Part shown: one piece after another, positions 15,528 to 22,654 of the stretch
Position numbering within the stretch: position 1 is the stretch's first letter
Layout: each line of letters starts with the position of its first letter
Source of the DNA: Sulfidibacterium sp964588415
GTDB taxonomy: Bacteria; Bacteroidota; Bacteroidia; Bacteroidales; F082
Assembly: GCA_964588415.1 (NCBI GenBank)
Contig: CAZPPK010000003.1
Span: forward strand, 1 to 42,557
DNA: 42,557 nt
Direction of reading: 5' to 3'
Notes under the pieces: model-generated
What the model was told of the DNA's origin: nothing
Databases searched by the model: none
What the model saw: only the letters and a program-made list of their open reading frames with translations
Position numbers and translations under genes: made by a program

Positions 15528-16394
15528 ATGGAACTTTCTTTTGAGTATTGGTATTTTTTGCCCATGGCTATTGTTATAGCAAGTATTGCAATGTCGAGTG
15601 GTATTGGTGGTGCTGTTTTTTTCTCACCTATTCTTATGATAGTGTTAAAACTTAATCCGGTCGTTGCCGTTGGTATTTCGCTCATACTTGAGCTCTTCGG
15701 CTTTAGTTCGGGCTTCTTTGCTTATATGAAATCAAAATTAATAGATTATAAACTTGGAACGAGTTTACTTGTTTTTTCGATACCGGCAGCGATTTTGGGA
15801 ACGTTATATGGCGATATGATACCACCCGTAATTTTGAAAGCGATTTTTGCAACGGGTTTGGTATTTATTGGTAGTCAGTTATATACTTCCTGGAGAAAAG
15901 ATGAAAAAGAAAAATTGAATAAAGAAATTGAAACTAATTCTGAGAATAAATATTACAGCATGTTAACCGACAATACCGGTAAGGTATATAAATATACGGT
16001 TTGTAATAAAAATATGGGACGAGGGTTTGCTGCCATCGGAGGTGTTTTTTTAGGAATGTTGTCTGTTGGCTTAGCCGAATTGCAGGAATATCATCTGGTT
16101 TCTAAATGCAAAGTGCCTTCTCCTGTTGCAGTAGCGACTTCTGTTTTCGTTGTGGTTATAACAGTATTAATTGCTTCTATGGGTCATTTTTATGAATTTA
16201 TTTTTCATTCAAGTAGAGAGGTCTTCTTAACTGTGCTCAACATTTCGCTGTTTGGAGTACCCGGTGTGATAATAGGAGGTCAAATAGGCCCGATACTTCA
16301 AAAGTATTTGCCTGAGGATATTACGAAAGTTTCAGTGTCAATATTATTTGTAGCATCCGGAATTTTTATGCTGGTAAGCCTCATCTATTTGTGA
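15528..16394 (+). CDS. TauE/SafE (TSUP) family membrane transporter
   Basis: Hydrophobic 288-residue protein with about eight membrane segments in two related halves. The first half shows SSGIGGAVFFSPILMIVLKL followed by VAVGISLILELFGF; the second repeats this as GRGFAAIGGVFLGMLSVGLAE and VAVATSVFVVVITVL. Members export or import sulfite, sulfonates or other small organic acids. It follows the ThDP fusion by 54 bp on the same strand and is closed by a hairpin, so it very likely moves a substrate or product of the two Fe-S proteins. That would suit sulfite or a small carboxylate, but the substrate cannot be read from sequence. Confidence 0.88.
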   Translation: MELSFEYWYFLPMAIVIASIAMSSGIGGAVFFSPILMIVLKLNPVVAVGISLILELFGFSSGFFAYMKSKLIDYKLGTSLLVFSIPAAILGTLYGDMIPPVILKAIFATGLVFIGSQLYTSWRKDEKEKLNKEIETNSENKYYSMLTDNTGKVYKYTVCNKNMGRGFAAIGGVFLGMLSVGLAELQEYHLVSKCKVPSPVAVATSVFVVVITVLIASMGHFYEFIFHSSREVFLTVLNISLFGVPGVIIGGQIGPILQKYLPEDITKVSVSILFVASGIFMLVSLIYL

Positions 16395-16410
16395 AACACC
16401 TGTTTCACAA
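16389..16410 (+). terminator. Perfect hairpin at the end of the TSUP gene
   Basis: TTGTGAAACA (16389-16398) / TGTTTCACAA (16401-16410) with a 2-base spacer; the stop codon lies in the left arm. No T run follows, so it may be a 3'-end stabiliser or a weak terminator. Confidence 0.55.
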
Positions 16411-17107
16411 TCGAATGGTTAGGAGATCATAAACCTTAACAATCTGCAGGTTTTCGTTATAACTTTAAAGCCACGAATGCAGTAGAAAAATATAAAAAGG
16501 ACCGTTTAATTCTCGTATGATTGCAAAATTAAAGAAATGATCCATTTGATTATTAACACAGTATCTCTGAGGGGCCCCTCTACTAGCACACGAGTGTTTT
16601 GCGTGCTCCGTTAACAAAAATGGTTTAATTCGCCTGAGGCGGACAAGGGATTAATTCCCCGTCCCTTGGGGCGATTAATAATCTCCTTTTGATACCCCGC
16701 TGCTCTGCGGCGGGGGTAGTTCATTTGTGTCACGCGTTGAGAAACGCGCGCCAGCTATTTGGGAATCAGCTATCAATAACTGCCCGTTTCTATATTCAAG
16801 ACCCTCACGCCGGCATCTCATTCATTGTTTTGTATTTACCTTTTCAATGCCGGCTCAGGGTTGAACGGTGGGAAGTGGTCAGAACGTCCCTTCAGGTGGG
16901 GGCACGCAGGCTCAGGAGAAAATGAAAAGTGAAAAATGAAAAATCTTGTCATTTCGACGAGGTACGAGGAGAAATCTCCCGAAGAGAAAACCTGTTTCCC
17001 ATTGGATTTCTAAGTTGTGCCTCCTTCGAAAATTACAACTTCTTCCTTGGGGCACGACAGTCAGGCAATCTCATAAGCAGTTTATCTGGATTAGTTTTCT
17101 TGATTTA
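16411..17107. repeat. Hairpin-rich repeat mosaic without genes
   Basis: About 700 bp with no convincing gene. It holds several inverted repeats: CGCCTGAGGCG near 16631; ATTAATTCCCC..GGGGCGATTAAT (about 16651-16679); TACCCCGCTGC-TCT-GCGGCGGGGGTA (16693-16718); CGCGTT-GAGA-AACGCG with a GNRA-type loop (16733-16748); and GCCGGCAT (16809-16816) with ATGCCGGC (16847-16854), extended by ACCCT/AGGGT. The string TCATTTCGACGAGGTACGAG with GGAGAAATCTCCCG next to it (about 16950-16983) resembles dispersed intergenic repeats I recall from Bacteroidota genomes (memory, not checked). The reading frames here carry no recognisable domain. It marks the right edge of the Fe-S cluster block. Confidence 0.6.
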
Positions 17108-17863
17108 TTAAGATTCAGCACAAGTCAGGAGCGTGCAAAATTCTGACATGATCTCACTTGCATCACCCTTTAGAAAAACATCCGTAATATAATCAGTCAG
17201 TACCGTTTTGCTGACGTTGATTTCAATGATCTTTGCCCCATTGTCTTTGGCAATCTGTGGAATTGTGTTGGCGGGATAGACTTCGGCACGCGTTCCAATG
17301 ACCAGTAACAAATCCGCTTTCTTCGCATCATCAAAAGCTTTGTTTATGGCTTCTTTCGGCAAAGGCTCATTGAAAAAAACAAAGTGCGGTTTTAATACCC
17401 CACGGCAGACAATACAAGTGGGAGGCAGAAAATTCAAATCGGCGAAACGATAATTGTACTCGGTGCCACATTTTGTACAAAGCAGTCGTTTGTAAGTCCC
17501 GTGAAGTTCAATCACATTTTTGTTGCCTGCATCTTGGTGAAGATGGTCGATATTTTGTGTGATGATATTCCTAATAGTACCCCTTTGCTCCATAACTGAA
17601 AGCACAAAATGGGCCTGATTGGGTTTAACATTTGTCAATCTGTCGTAAAAAACCTGTTTGATAACCTGCCAGGTCAAGGCTGGTTTTTTATGAAAGAATT
17701 CCAGATTAAAGTAGTTGGGATCTACTTCATTCCAGATACCTCCCTCACCACGAAAAGTCGGTATCCCGCTTTTGACCGATATTCCTGCTCCCGTAAATGC
17801 AACAGCGTATTTCGCGTTTCTGATCATTTCAGCAGCACGTTTTATGTTTTCAATCTTTTTCAA
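17108..17863 (-). CDS. cobB: Sir2-family NAD-dependent protein deacylase
   Basis: Sirtuin that removes acyl groups from lysine using NAD+. Motifs: FTGAGISVKSGIPTFRG (NAD site, 23-39), TQNIDHLH (102-109), catalytic H121 in ELHGTYKRLLC, and a zinc knuckle C129, C132, C150, C153. 251 residues is usual for bacterial CobB. The ATG overlaps the stop of the upstream Pat-like gene by 4 bp (17860-17863), so the two are translationally coupled. That pairs a deacylase with a putative lysine acetyltransferase, as expected for reversible control of acyl-CoA synthetases. Whether it prefers acetyl or succinyl groups cannot be decided from the residues I can align. Confidence 0.94.
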   Translation of the reverse strand: MKKIENIKRAAEMIRNAKYAVAFTGAGISVKSGIPTFRGEGGIWNEVDPNYFNLEFFHKKPALTWQVIKQVFYDRLTNVKPNQAHFVLSVMEQRGTIRNIITQNIDHLHQDAGNKNVIELHGTYKRLLCTKCGTEYNYRFADLNFLPPTCIVCRGVLKPHFVFFNEPLPKEAINKAFDDAKKADLLLVIGTRAEVYPANTIPQIAKDNGAKIIEINVSKTVLTDYITDVFLKGDASEIMSEFCTLLTCAES

Positions 17864-20562
17864 ACGCTTCCGATTTTAGATCTAATAGCTTTCGAAATAC
17901 TGACCGTTGAGTCTTCATTAAAAAACAGTTCGAACCCAAGTTTCTTAAATAAATTCAACATAGGCTTGTTGTTGGCAGTAGTTTCCGCAGCCACTTTTTT
18001 AACATGCGCAATTTGTGCCACCTGTAGGCAATACTGGGTAAGAAGAAATCCCAATCCTCTTTTTTGCCATTGGTCTGTAATCAAGATAGCGAATTCTGCC
18101 ATTTCTAAATCAGGATCTGCAATGAGCCTCCCTTCACCGATGAGACGTTTCCTGCCATTTTCTTCGATTTCCGCCACAATACCCATTTCGCGGTCATAAT
18201 CGATGACGCAGAACTGGGTTGCCACCGGATGGGAACGGAACTGAAAATCATAGCGAAAGCGTGAATAAATGGTGTCTTTTGAACAATTATCCAGCATTTC
18301 AAGCCACAGCGGTTCATCTTCTGGTTTGATGGGTCTGAGTGTGAGCGCGGTTCCGTCAGGTAACCGTGTTTCTTTGATGAGCCTTTCGGGATAGGGGCGA
18401 AGCAGCAAATGTCGGTAGTCGATGTCTTCTTTTCCCAGCTCATTGGGGTCAACAACAATGCGTGCATCCAGAGCGATAACTTTTTCCGGAGTAACAATCA
18501 ACGGGTTGATGTCAAGCTCTTCTATTTCGGGATAATCGGCTGCCAGATAAGACAAACGGATCAGAACTTCAACCAGTTTATCAATATTCTTTGGCGGGCT
18601 TCCGCGATAGCCTTCCAGTGACGGATAAATTTTCAACGATTGAATCATTTGCCTGGCGAGTTGCTCGTTGAGCGGGGGAAATTCAAGGCGCTGGTCTTTA
18701 AATAGTTCTGCGGTTACTCCACCCATTCCCACCATCATTACCGTACCGAACATGGCTTCTTTTTTGAATCCTGCGATCAATTCTACAGCGTAACGTGTAT
18801 CTGCCATTTTCTGAACTGTAAGCCCTTCCAGATACGATTCCGGGGCATGTTCTTTGAAATTTTTTTGCAGTTGTCTGTAAGCATGGACAAGCATGTCATC
18901 ATTATCAATATTCAGGATCACACCACCGACGTCCGATTTGTGTGTGACGTCAGGAGATTGAATTTTTAGGACAATGGGATAACCTTTTTCCCGGGCAATC
19001 CGGACAGCATCTTTTTCATCGGTTGCCAGTTGCGGCCGGGTCACTTGAATTCCGTAATCCGTGATCAGGTTTTTTGAATCATTTTCAGAAAGCACATTAT
19101 TTTTTGGAAAAACATCTTTAACGTATTTTTTCCGGAGTGCTTCACGGTCGTAACTGAAATCGACAGGAACTTCTTTTGGTGTTTCGAAGAGCAACTCCAA
19201 ATTCTTGGAATAACGCATCAGGGTCATGTAGGCCTGAATAGCTTGTTCGGGTGTGGAAAAAACGGCGACCTGGGCGTTACTGAGAATCTCTTTTCCTTTC
19301 TGCATGCTGGGTCCGCCCATCCAGGAAGCCATGATGAGCTTGTTTGTTTTTGAAGCTACTTCGGTTACTTTTTTTGCCGTTTGCGCTGGCTGAGTAAGTG
19401 CTTGCGGTGTTATGATAACCAGTGCTGCATTTATATCTTCCTGTTTCAGAACAATCTCTAATGCTTTGCTGATTGTGTCCGGCGAAGCATCACCCAGGAC
19501 ATCAACAGGGTTGTTTTTTGACCAGAAAGGTGGTAGTATCTTGTCTAGTTTGTGAATGCATTCTTCTGATAAAGGAATCAGTTTGCCGCCTTGTGAGATC
19601 AGCATATCCGTTGCCATTACGCCCGGACCACCGGCATTGGTAATGATAGCCAGGCCGAAGCCTTTCGGAATTTTTTTCCGGCCCACCAGATCACTGAAAT
19701 CAAATATGTTTCCCATGTTATAAACCCTTGCCAGTCCAGCCCGGCGAAGCAGGGCATCACAAATATTGTCTTTGGTCGCCATAGCGCCGGTGTGTGAAAT
19801 GGCAGCCTGCACCGACTGTGGAAACATCCCGGATTTATAAACGATGATGGGTTTTCTCCGTGCAAATGCTCGTGCCGCCGACAAAAAACGCCGGGCATCA
19901 CCCAGTGTTTCCACATACAAAATGATAGAATAGGTGTTAATATCCTGACCAAAATAATCGATCAGGTCGCCAAAAGTCACATCCATGGCATTGCCAATGG
20001 AGACAAAGAAAGAAAATCCTATTTTGGTATCTTTTGACCAGTCCAGTAGCGCGGTTCCCAGAGCTCCTGACTGAGAGATAAAAGCGATGTGCCCTTTCTG
20101 CGGCATACCGCTGGCAAAACTGATGTTCAGATGACTGCCCGGAACGATAATTCCCATACAATTGGGGCCCAGGATGCGCATGTCAGGATATTTTTTCAGT
20201 CTTTTTTTCAGTTCTTCCTCCAGTGCCATTCCTTTTTCACCTGCTTCTTTAAATCCCGCCGACATAATGATAATCCCATGAACTCTTGCGTTGCCACACT
20301 GGTCCAGAATGTCGGGGACTTCTTCCGCAGGATTTACAATAACGGCCAGATCTGGTTTTTTAGGAAGGCTGTTAACATCGGGGAAACAAGGAATTCCCAA
20401 CACTGCTTCACGTTTGGGGTTTATCGGATAGATCACTCCCGGGAAACCGCCTTCCATTAAATTTCTGAGGGTTATGCCTCCAATGCTTTTAGTGTCATGG
20501 GTAACACCAAACAGTGCAATGCGGCGGGGTCGGAAAATGTTATCGAGATTGCGGACAGGCAT
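17860..20562 (-). CDS. Acyl-CoA synthetase (NDP-forming) fused to GNAT acetyltransferase, Pat/PatZ-like
   Basis: 900-residue protein: CoA-binding domain (from residue 10, IALFGVTHDTKSIGG), succinyl-CoA-ligase-like domains (GPNCMGI, SQSGALGTALLDW), an ATP-grasp domain (~480-700, YGIQVTRPQLATDEKDA, KIQSPDVTHKSDVGGV, ELDINPLIV) and a C-terminal GNAT domain (~745-890) with QWQKRGLGFLL (acetyl-CoA loop) and NNKPMLNLFKKLGFE. This is the layout of the enterobacterial lysine acetyltransferase Pat/YfiQ. The phospho-His of active ADP-forming synthetases appears kept as H257 (ISH257TGA); as I recall, enterobacterial Pat has lost it. So it may both make acetate/ATP from acetyl-CoA and acetylate proteins. 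It overlaps the sirtuin gene downstream. Confidence 0.9.
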   Translation of the reverse strand: MPVRNLDNIFRPRRIALFGVTHDTKSIGGITLRNLMEGGFPGVIYPINPKREAVLGIPCFPDVNSLPKKPDLAVIVNPAEEVPDILDQCGNARVHGIIIMSAGFKEAGEKGMALEEELKKRLKKYPDMRILGPNCMGIIVPGSHLNISFASGMPQKGHIAFISQSGALGTALLDWSKDTKIGFSFFVSIGNAMDVTFGDLIDYFGQDINTYSIILYVETLGDARRFLSAARAFARRKPIIVYKSGMFPQSVQAAISHTGAMATKDNICDALLRRAGLARVYNMGNIFDFSDLVGRKKIPKGFGLAIITNAGGPGVMATDMLISQGGKLIPLSEECIHKLDKILPPFWSKNNPVDVLGDASPDTISKALEIVLKQEDINAALVIITPQALTQPAQTAKKVTEVASKTNKLIMASWMGGPSMQKGKEILSNAQVAVFSTPEQAIQAYMTLMRYSKNLELLFETPKEVPVDFSYDREALRKKYVKDVFPKNNVLSENDSKNLITDYGIQVTRPQLATDEKDAVRIAREKGYPIVLKIQSPDVTHKSDVGGVILNIDNDDMLVHAYRQLQKNFKEHAPESYLEGLTVQKMADTRYAVELIAGFKKEAMFGTVMMVGMGGVTAELFKDQRLEFPPLNEQLARQMIQSLKIYPSLEGYRGSPPKNIDKLVEVLIRLSYLAADYPEIEELDINPLIVTPEKVIALDARIVVDPNELGKEDIDYRHLLLRPYPERLIKETRLPDGTALTLRPIKPEDEPLWLEMLDNCSKDTIYSRFRYDFQFRSHPVATQFCVIDYDREMGIVAEIEENGRKRLIGEGRLIADPDLEMAEFAILITDQWQKRGLGFLLTQYCLQVAQIAHVKKVAAETTANNKPMLNLFKKLGFELFFNEDSTVSISKAIRSKIGSV

Positions 20563-20611
20563 GTGTGGAAAATTTTGAACGCTAATAAATTGGAAAATAG
20601 ATATCCTGTTC

Positions 20612-20619
20612 CAAAAGTA
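20612..20619 (-). promoter_or_regulatory. Candidate -7 element for the pat-sir2 pair
   Basis: TACTTTTG on the minus strand fits TAnnTTTG and lies 50 bp before the synthetase ATG. No clear -33 element. Confidence 0.4.
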
Positions 20620-20705
20620 GAGAATATTTTGGTTTAAAACCGGGATAAACGGCTTTTAAAGGCTGTAGAAAGTGGCCTTGAGAAAATCAGAGTAATGCAA
20701 CCTTA

Positions 20706-21599
20706 TCAATTTTTTAGGCTTTCTTTGATAAAGTTTTCAAACAATAGAGCTGTTTTATCTTCTTCGCCCTGTAGGGAGATAAAATAAAATTCTCTATTCA
20801 TAGTAGCCCCTGGAAAGTCAACCACACTGAAAGCCCCGTTGTTCAGCTCTTCCAGGATGCTGTTAATGGATAAGAATGCAAAACTTTCGGTGGCCTTCAA
20901 GTATTTTTTGATGCCTTCTGTACTGCCCAGAACCAGTTGTACATTCAGGTCGCTGATGCGCACGTTGATTTTTTTTAAATAATGCCGGATCACCTGTAAT
21001 GTGCCAGAACCGAATTCTCTGATTACCAGGGGAATCTGTTTTAATTCTTCCAAAGAAACTTCTCCTTTTTGTGCCAGGGGATGTTCCTTTTTTGTAACCA
21101 ATACCAGTTCATCCCGTAAAAAAGGGGTGTATTTGACTTCCTTTTTTTTGGAACGGCCTTCAATGATGCCCAGGTCAATTTCCTTTTGAAGAAGGGCGGT
21201 TTCAACCTGTTGAGTGTTTTCATTCAGGATTTCCAGCCTGATATCTGGATATTCAATGTGAAACTGATGCAGGAGACCAGGTAGGATGTATTGCGTAAGC
21301 GTGGTGCTGGCGCCTATTCTGATATGACCACTGTTCCTGTTTCCCAGCTGATCCATATCATATTGCAATTTTTTGTATAAAGAAAATATTTCACCTGCGT
21401 ATCTAAAAAGCATTTCGCCTTCTGGAGTTAGTGATACTTTATTTCCATGACGGAAAAAAAGTTTTGCTTTGAAGTGCTGTTCAAGTCCTTGAATATGCTT
21501 GCTTACAGCAGGTTGTGTAATAAAAAGTTCTTCAGCGGCTTTTGAAAAACTAGCATACTTCGCGGCGGTGTGGAACACTTTTAATCGGAAATCAAACAT
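20706..21599 (-). CDS. LysR-family transcriptional regulator
   Basis: 297 residues, usual length. The N-terminal winged helix-turn-helix reads ASFSKAAEELFITQPAVSKH (residues ~16-35) followed by IQGLEQHFKAKLFFRHGNKVSLTPEGE. The rest is the periplasmic-binding-like effector domain (HIRIGASTTLTQYILPGLL; IRLEILNENTQQVETALL; LVLGSTEGIKKYLKATESFAF). This subgroup resembles the CysB/CbbR type. It is divergent from the beta-carbonic anhydrase at 21985 with a 385-bp shared upstream region, the classic arrangement for LysR control of the divergent gene. The effector is unknown. The synthetase-sirtuin pair lies 143 bp downstream on the same strand and could be a second target. Confidence 0.93.
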   Translation of the reverse strand: MFDFRLKVFHTAAKYASFSKAAEELFITQPAVSKHIQGLEQHFKAKLFFRHGNKVSLTPEGEMLFRYAGEIFSLYKKLQYDMDQLGNRNSGHIRIGASTTLTQYILPGLLHQFHIEYPDIRLEILNENTQQVETALLQKEIDLGIIEGRSKKKEVKYTPFLRDELVLVTKKEHPLAQKGEVSLEELKQIPLVIREFGSGTLQVIRHYLKKINVRISDLNVQLVLGSTEGIKKYLKATESFAFLSINSILEELNNGAFSVVDFPGATMNREFYFISLQGEEDKTALLFENFIKESLKN

Positions 21600-21760
21600 T
21601 TTGTATTTCTTAATTATTATCGGGTTTATTGCTCTTTTGCTCTTTTAGTCGAAGGTATGTTATTTTTAAGTATAGTTTGAGTTCGAAAGGATCGGGTCAA
21701 CATAAAATCTGATAAATGTGTTTGCCGATACACTCAGGAAAACAATTCTTTATCAAAAGA

Positions 21761-21768
21761 CAAAGATA
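21761..21768 (-). promoter_or_regulatory. Candidate -7 element for the lysR gene
   Basis: TATCTTTG on the minus strand, exact TAnnTTTG match, about 160 bp before the lysR ATG. The divergent region 21600-21984 holds no gene. Confidence 0.35.
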
Positions 21769-21795
21769 GAAATTATTAAATCATGAAATCAGCAA

Positions 21796-21807
21796 ATATT
21801 TCAATAT
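21796..21807. promoter_or_regulatory. Possible LysR operator (dyad between divergent promoters)
   Basis: ATATT-TC-AATAT dyad with a TA-rich surround, lying between the lysR -7 box (21761-21768) and the carbonic anhydrase -7 box (21841-21848). LysR proteins bind such AT-rich dyads, but this one is short and could be chance. Confidence 0.25.
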
Positions 21808-21840
21808 TGTGATCAGTGCAAACAGGTATAAACATTTTTA

Positions 21841-21848
21841 TATTTTTG
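21841..21848 (+). promoter_or_regulatory. Candidate -7 element for the carbonic anhydrase
   Basis: TATTTTTG matches TAnnTTTG, leaving a leader of about 130 nt before the ATG at 21985. The -33 region is weak, which would suit an activator-dependent promoter. Confidence 0.4.
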
Positions 21849-21984
21849 TTGCAATGACAGGGTGAAAGATCAAATCATGGTTCATTTTATCGGTGCAGGT
21901 AAGAACAATTAAGCAGGTTTTTAAAGTGAGATGCCAATGAAATATGCAATTTGTCCGTAATAAATCACTTAAAGTTAGTAAATT

Positions 21985-22614
21985 ATGACGATTACTCATA
22001 ATGAGATAAGCCAGCAGTTTATGACCGGAGACAAAGCTCTGCAGCTTTTGAAGGAAGGTAATCAACGGTTTTTTGATCATAAATTTTTGCACAGGGATTT
22101 TGAAGAACAGCGTCAGGTTACTGCTTCCGGTCAATATCCTTTCGCGGTGATATTAAGCTGTATCGATTCCCGCCTTCCCACTGAAATTATTTTTGACCAG
22201 GGCATCGGTGATATTTTTAATGTGCGAATTGCAGGCAATGTTGTCAATGAAGATATATTGGGTAGTATTGAATTTGCCTGCAAACTGGCAGGAGCAAAAT
22301 TGTTGTTGGTTTTGGGCCATACTTCCTGTGGTGCAGTAAAAGGCGCCTGCGATCATGTAAAAATGGGAATGCTTACCGGATTGCTCGAAAAGATTGAGCC
22401 AGCGGTTAGGGCTGTAAAAACCTTGCCTGCCGTATTGCGTGAATCTTCTAACGCTGATTTTATAGATGAAGTTGCCCGGAAAAATGTTTCTCTTACCATG
22501 GAAAAGATCATCCGGGAAAGCACTATTTTGAGAGAAATGATCAACAATAAAACCCTGAAAATGGTTGGTGCCATGTATGACATTACCTCTGGTGAAGTGG
22601 AATTAGGACTGTAA
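21985..22614 (+). CDS. can: Beta-class carbonic anhydrase
   Basis: Zinc enzyme interconverting CO2 and bicarbonate in the cytoplasm. The zinc ligands are visible as C59 (with D61 and R63 in SCIDSR), H112 and C115 (GHTSCGAVKGACD). The dimer/active-site segment FNVRIAGNVVNEDILGSIEFA is also typical. 209 residues is the normal length. The start at ATG 21985 gives MTITHNEISQQF with a helical N-terminus. It is divergent from a LysR-type gene, so it may be induced by low CO2 or a metabolic cue. Bicarbonate supply would support carboxylating enzymes; no such gene is next to it. Confidence 0.95.
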   Translation: MTITHNEISQQFMTGDKALQLLKEGNQRFFDHKFLHRDFEEQRQVTASGQYPFAVILSCIDSRLPTEIIFDQGIGDIFNVRIAGNVVNEDILGSIEFACKLAGAKLLLVLGHTSCGAVKGACDHVKMGMLTGLLEKIEPAVRAVKTLPAVLRESSNADFIDEVARKNVSLTMEKIIRESTILREMINNKTLKMVGAMYDITSGEVELGL

Positions 22615-22654
22615 AATCTTTCACGCAGACTTGAAGTTATAATGTTTCGAACAT

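Noticed and set aside
16733..16861. Group II intron or other ribozyme suggested by the GAGA tetraloop hairpin
   Set aside because: No domain V signature and no reverse transcriptase gene nearby.
16689..16925. 78-residue open frame in the repeat region
   Set aside because: It runs through several hairpins, has no recognisable domain and an Arg/Cys-rich composition typical of translated repeats.
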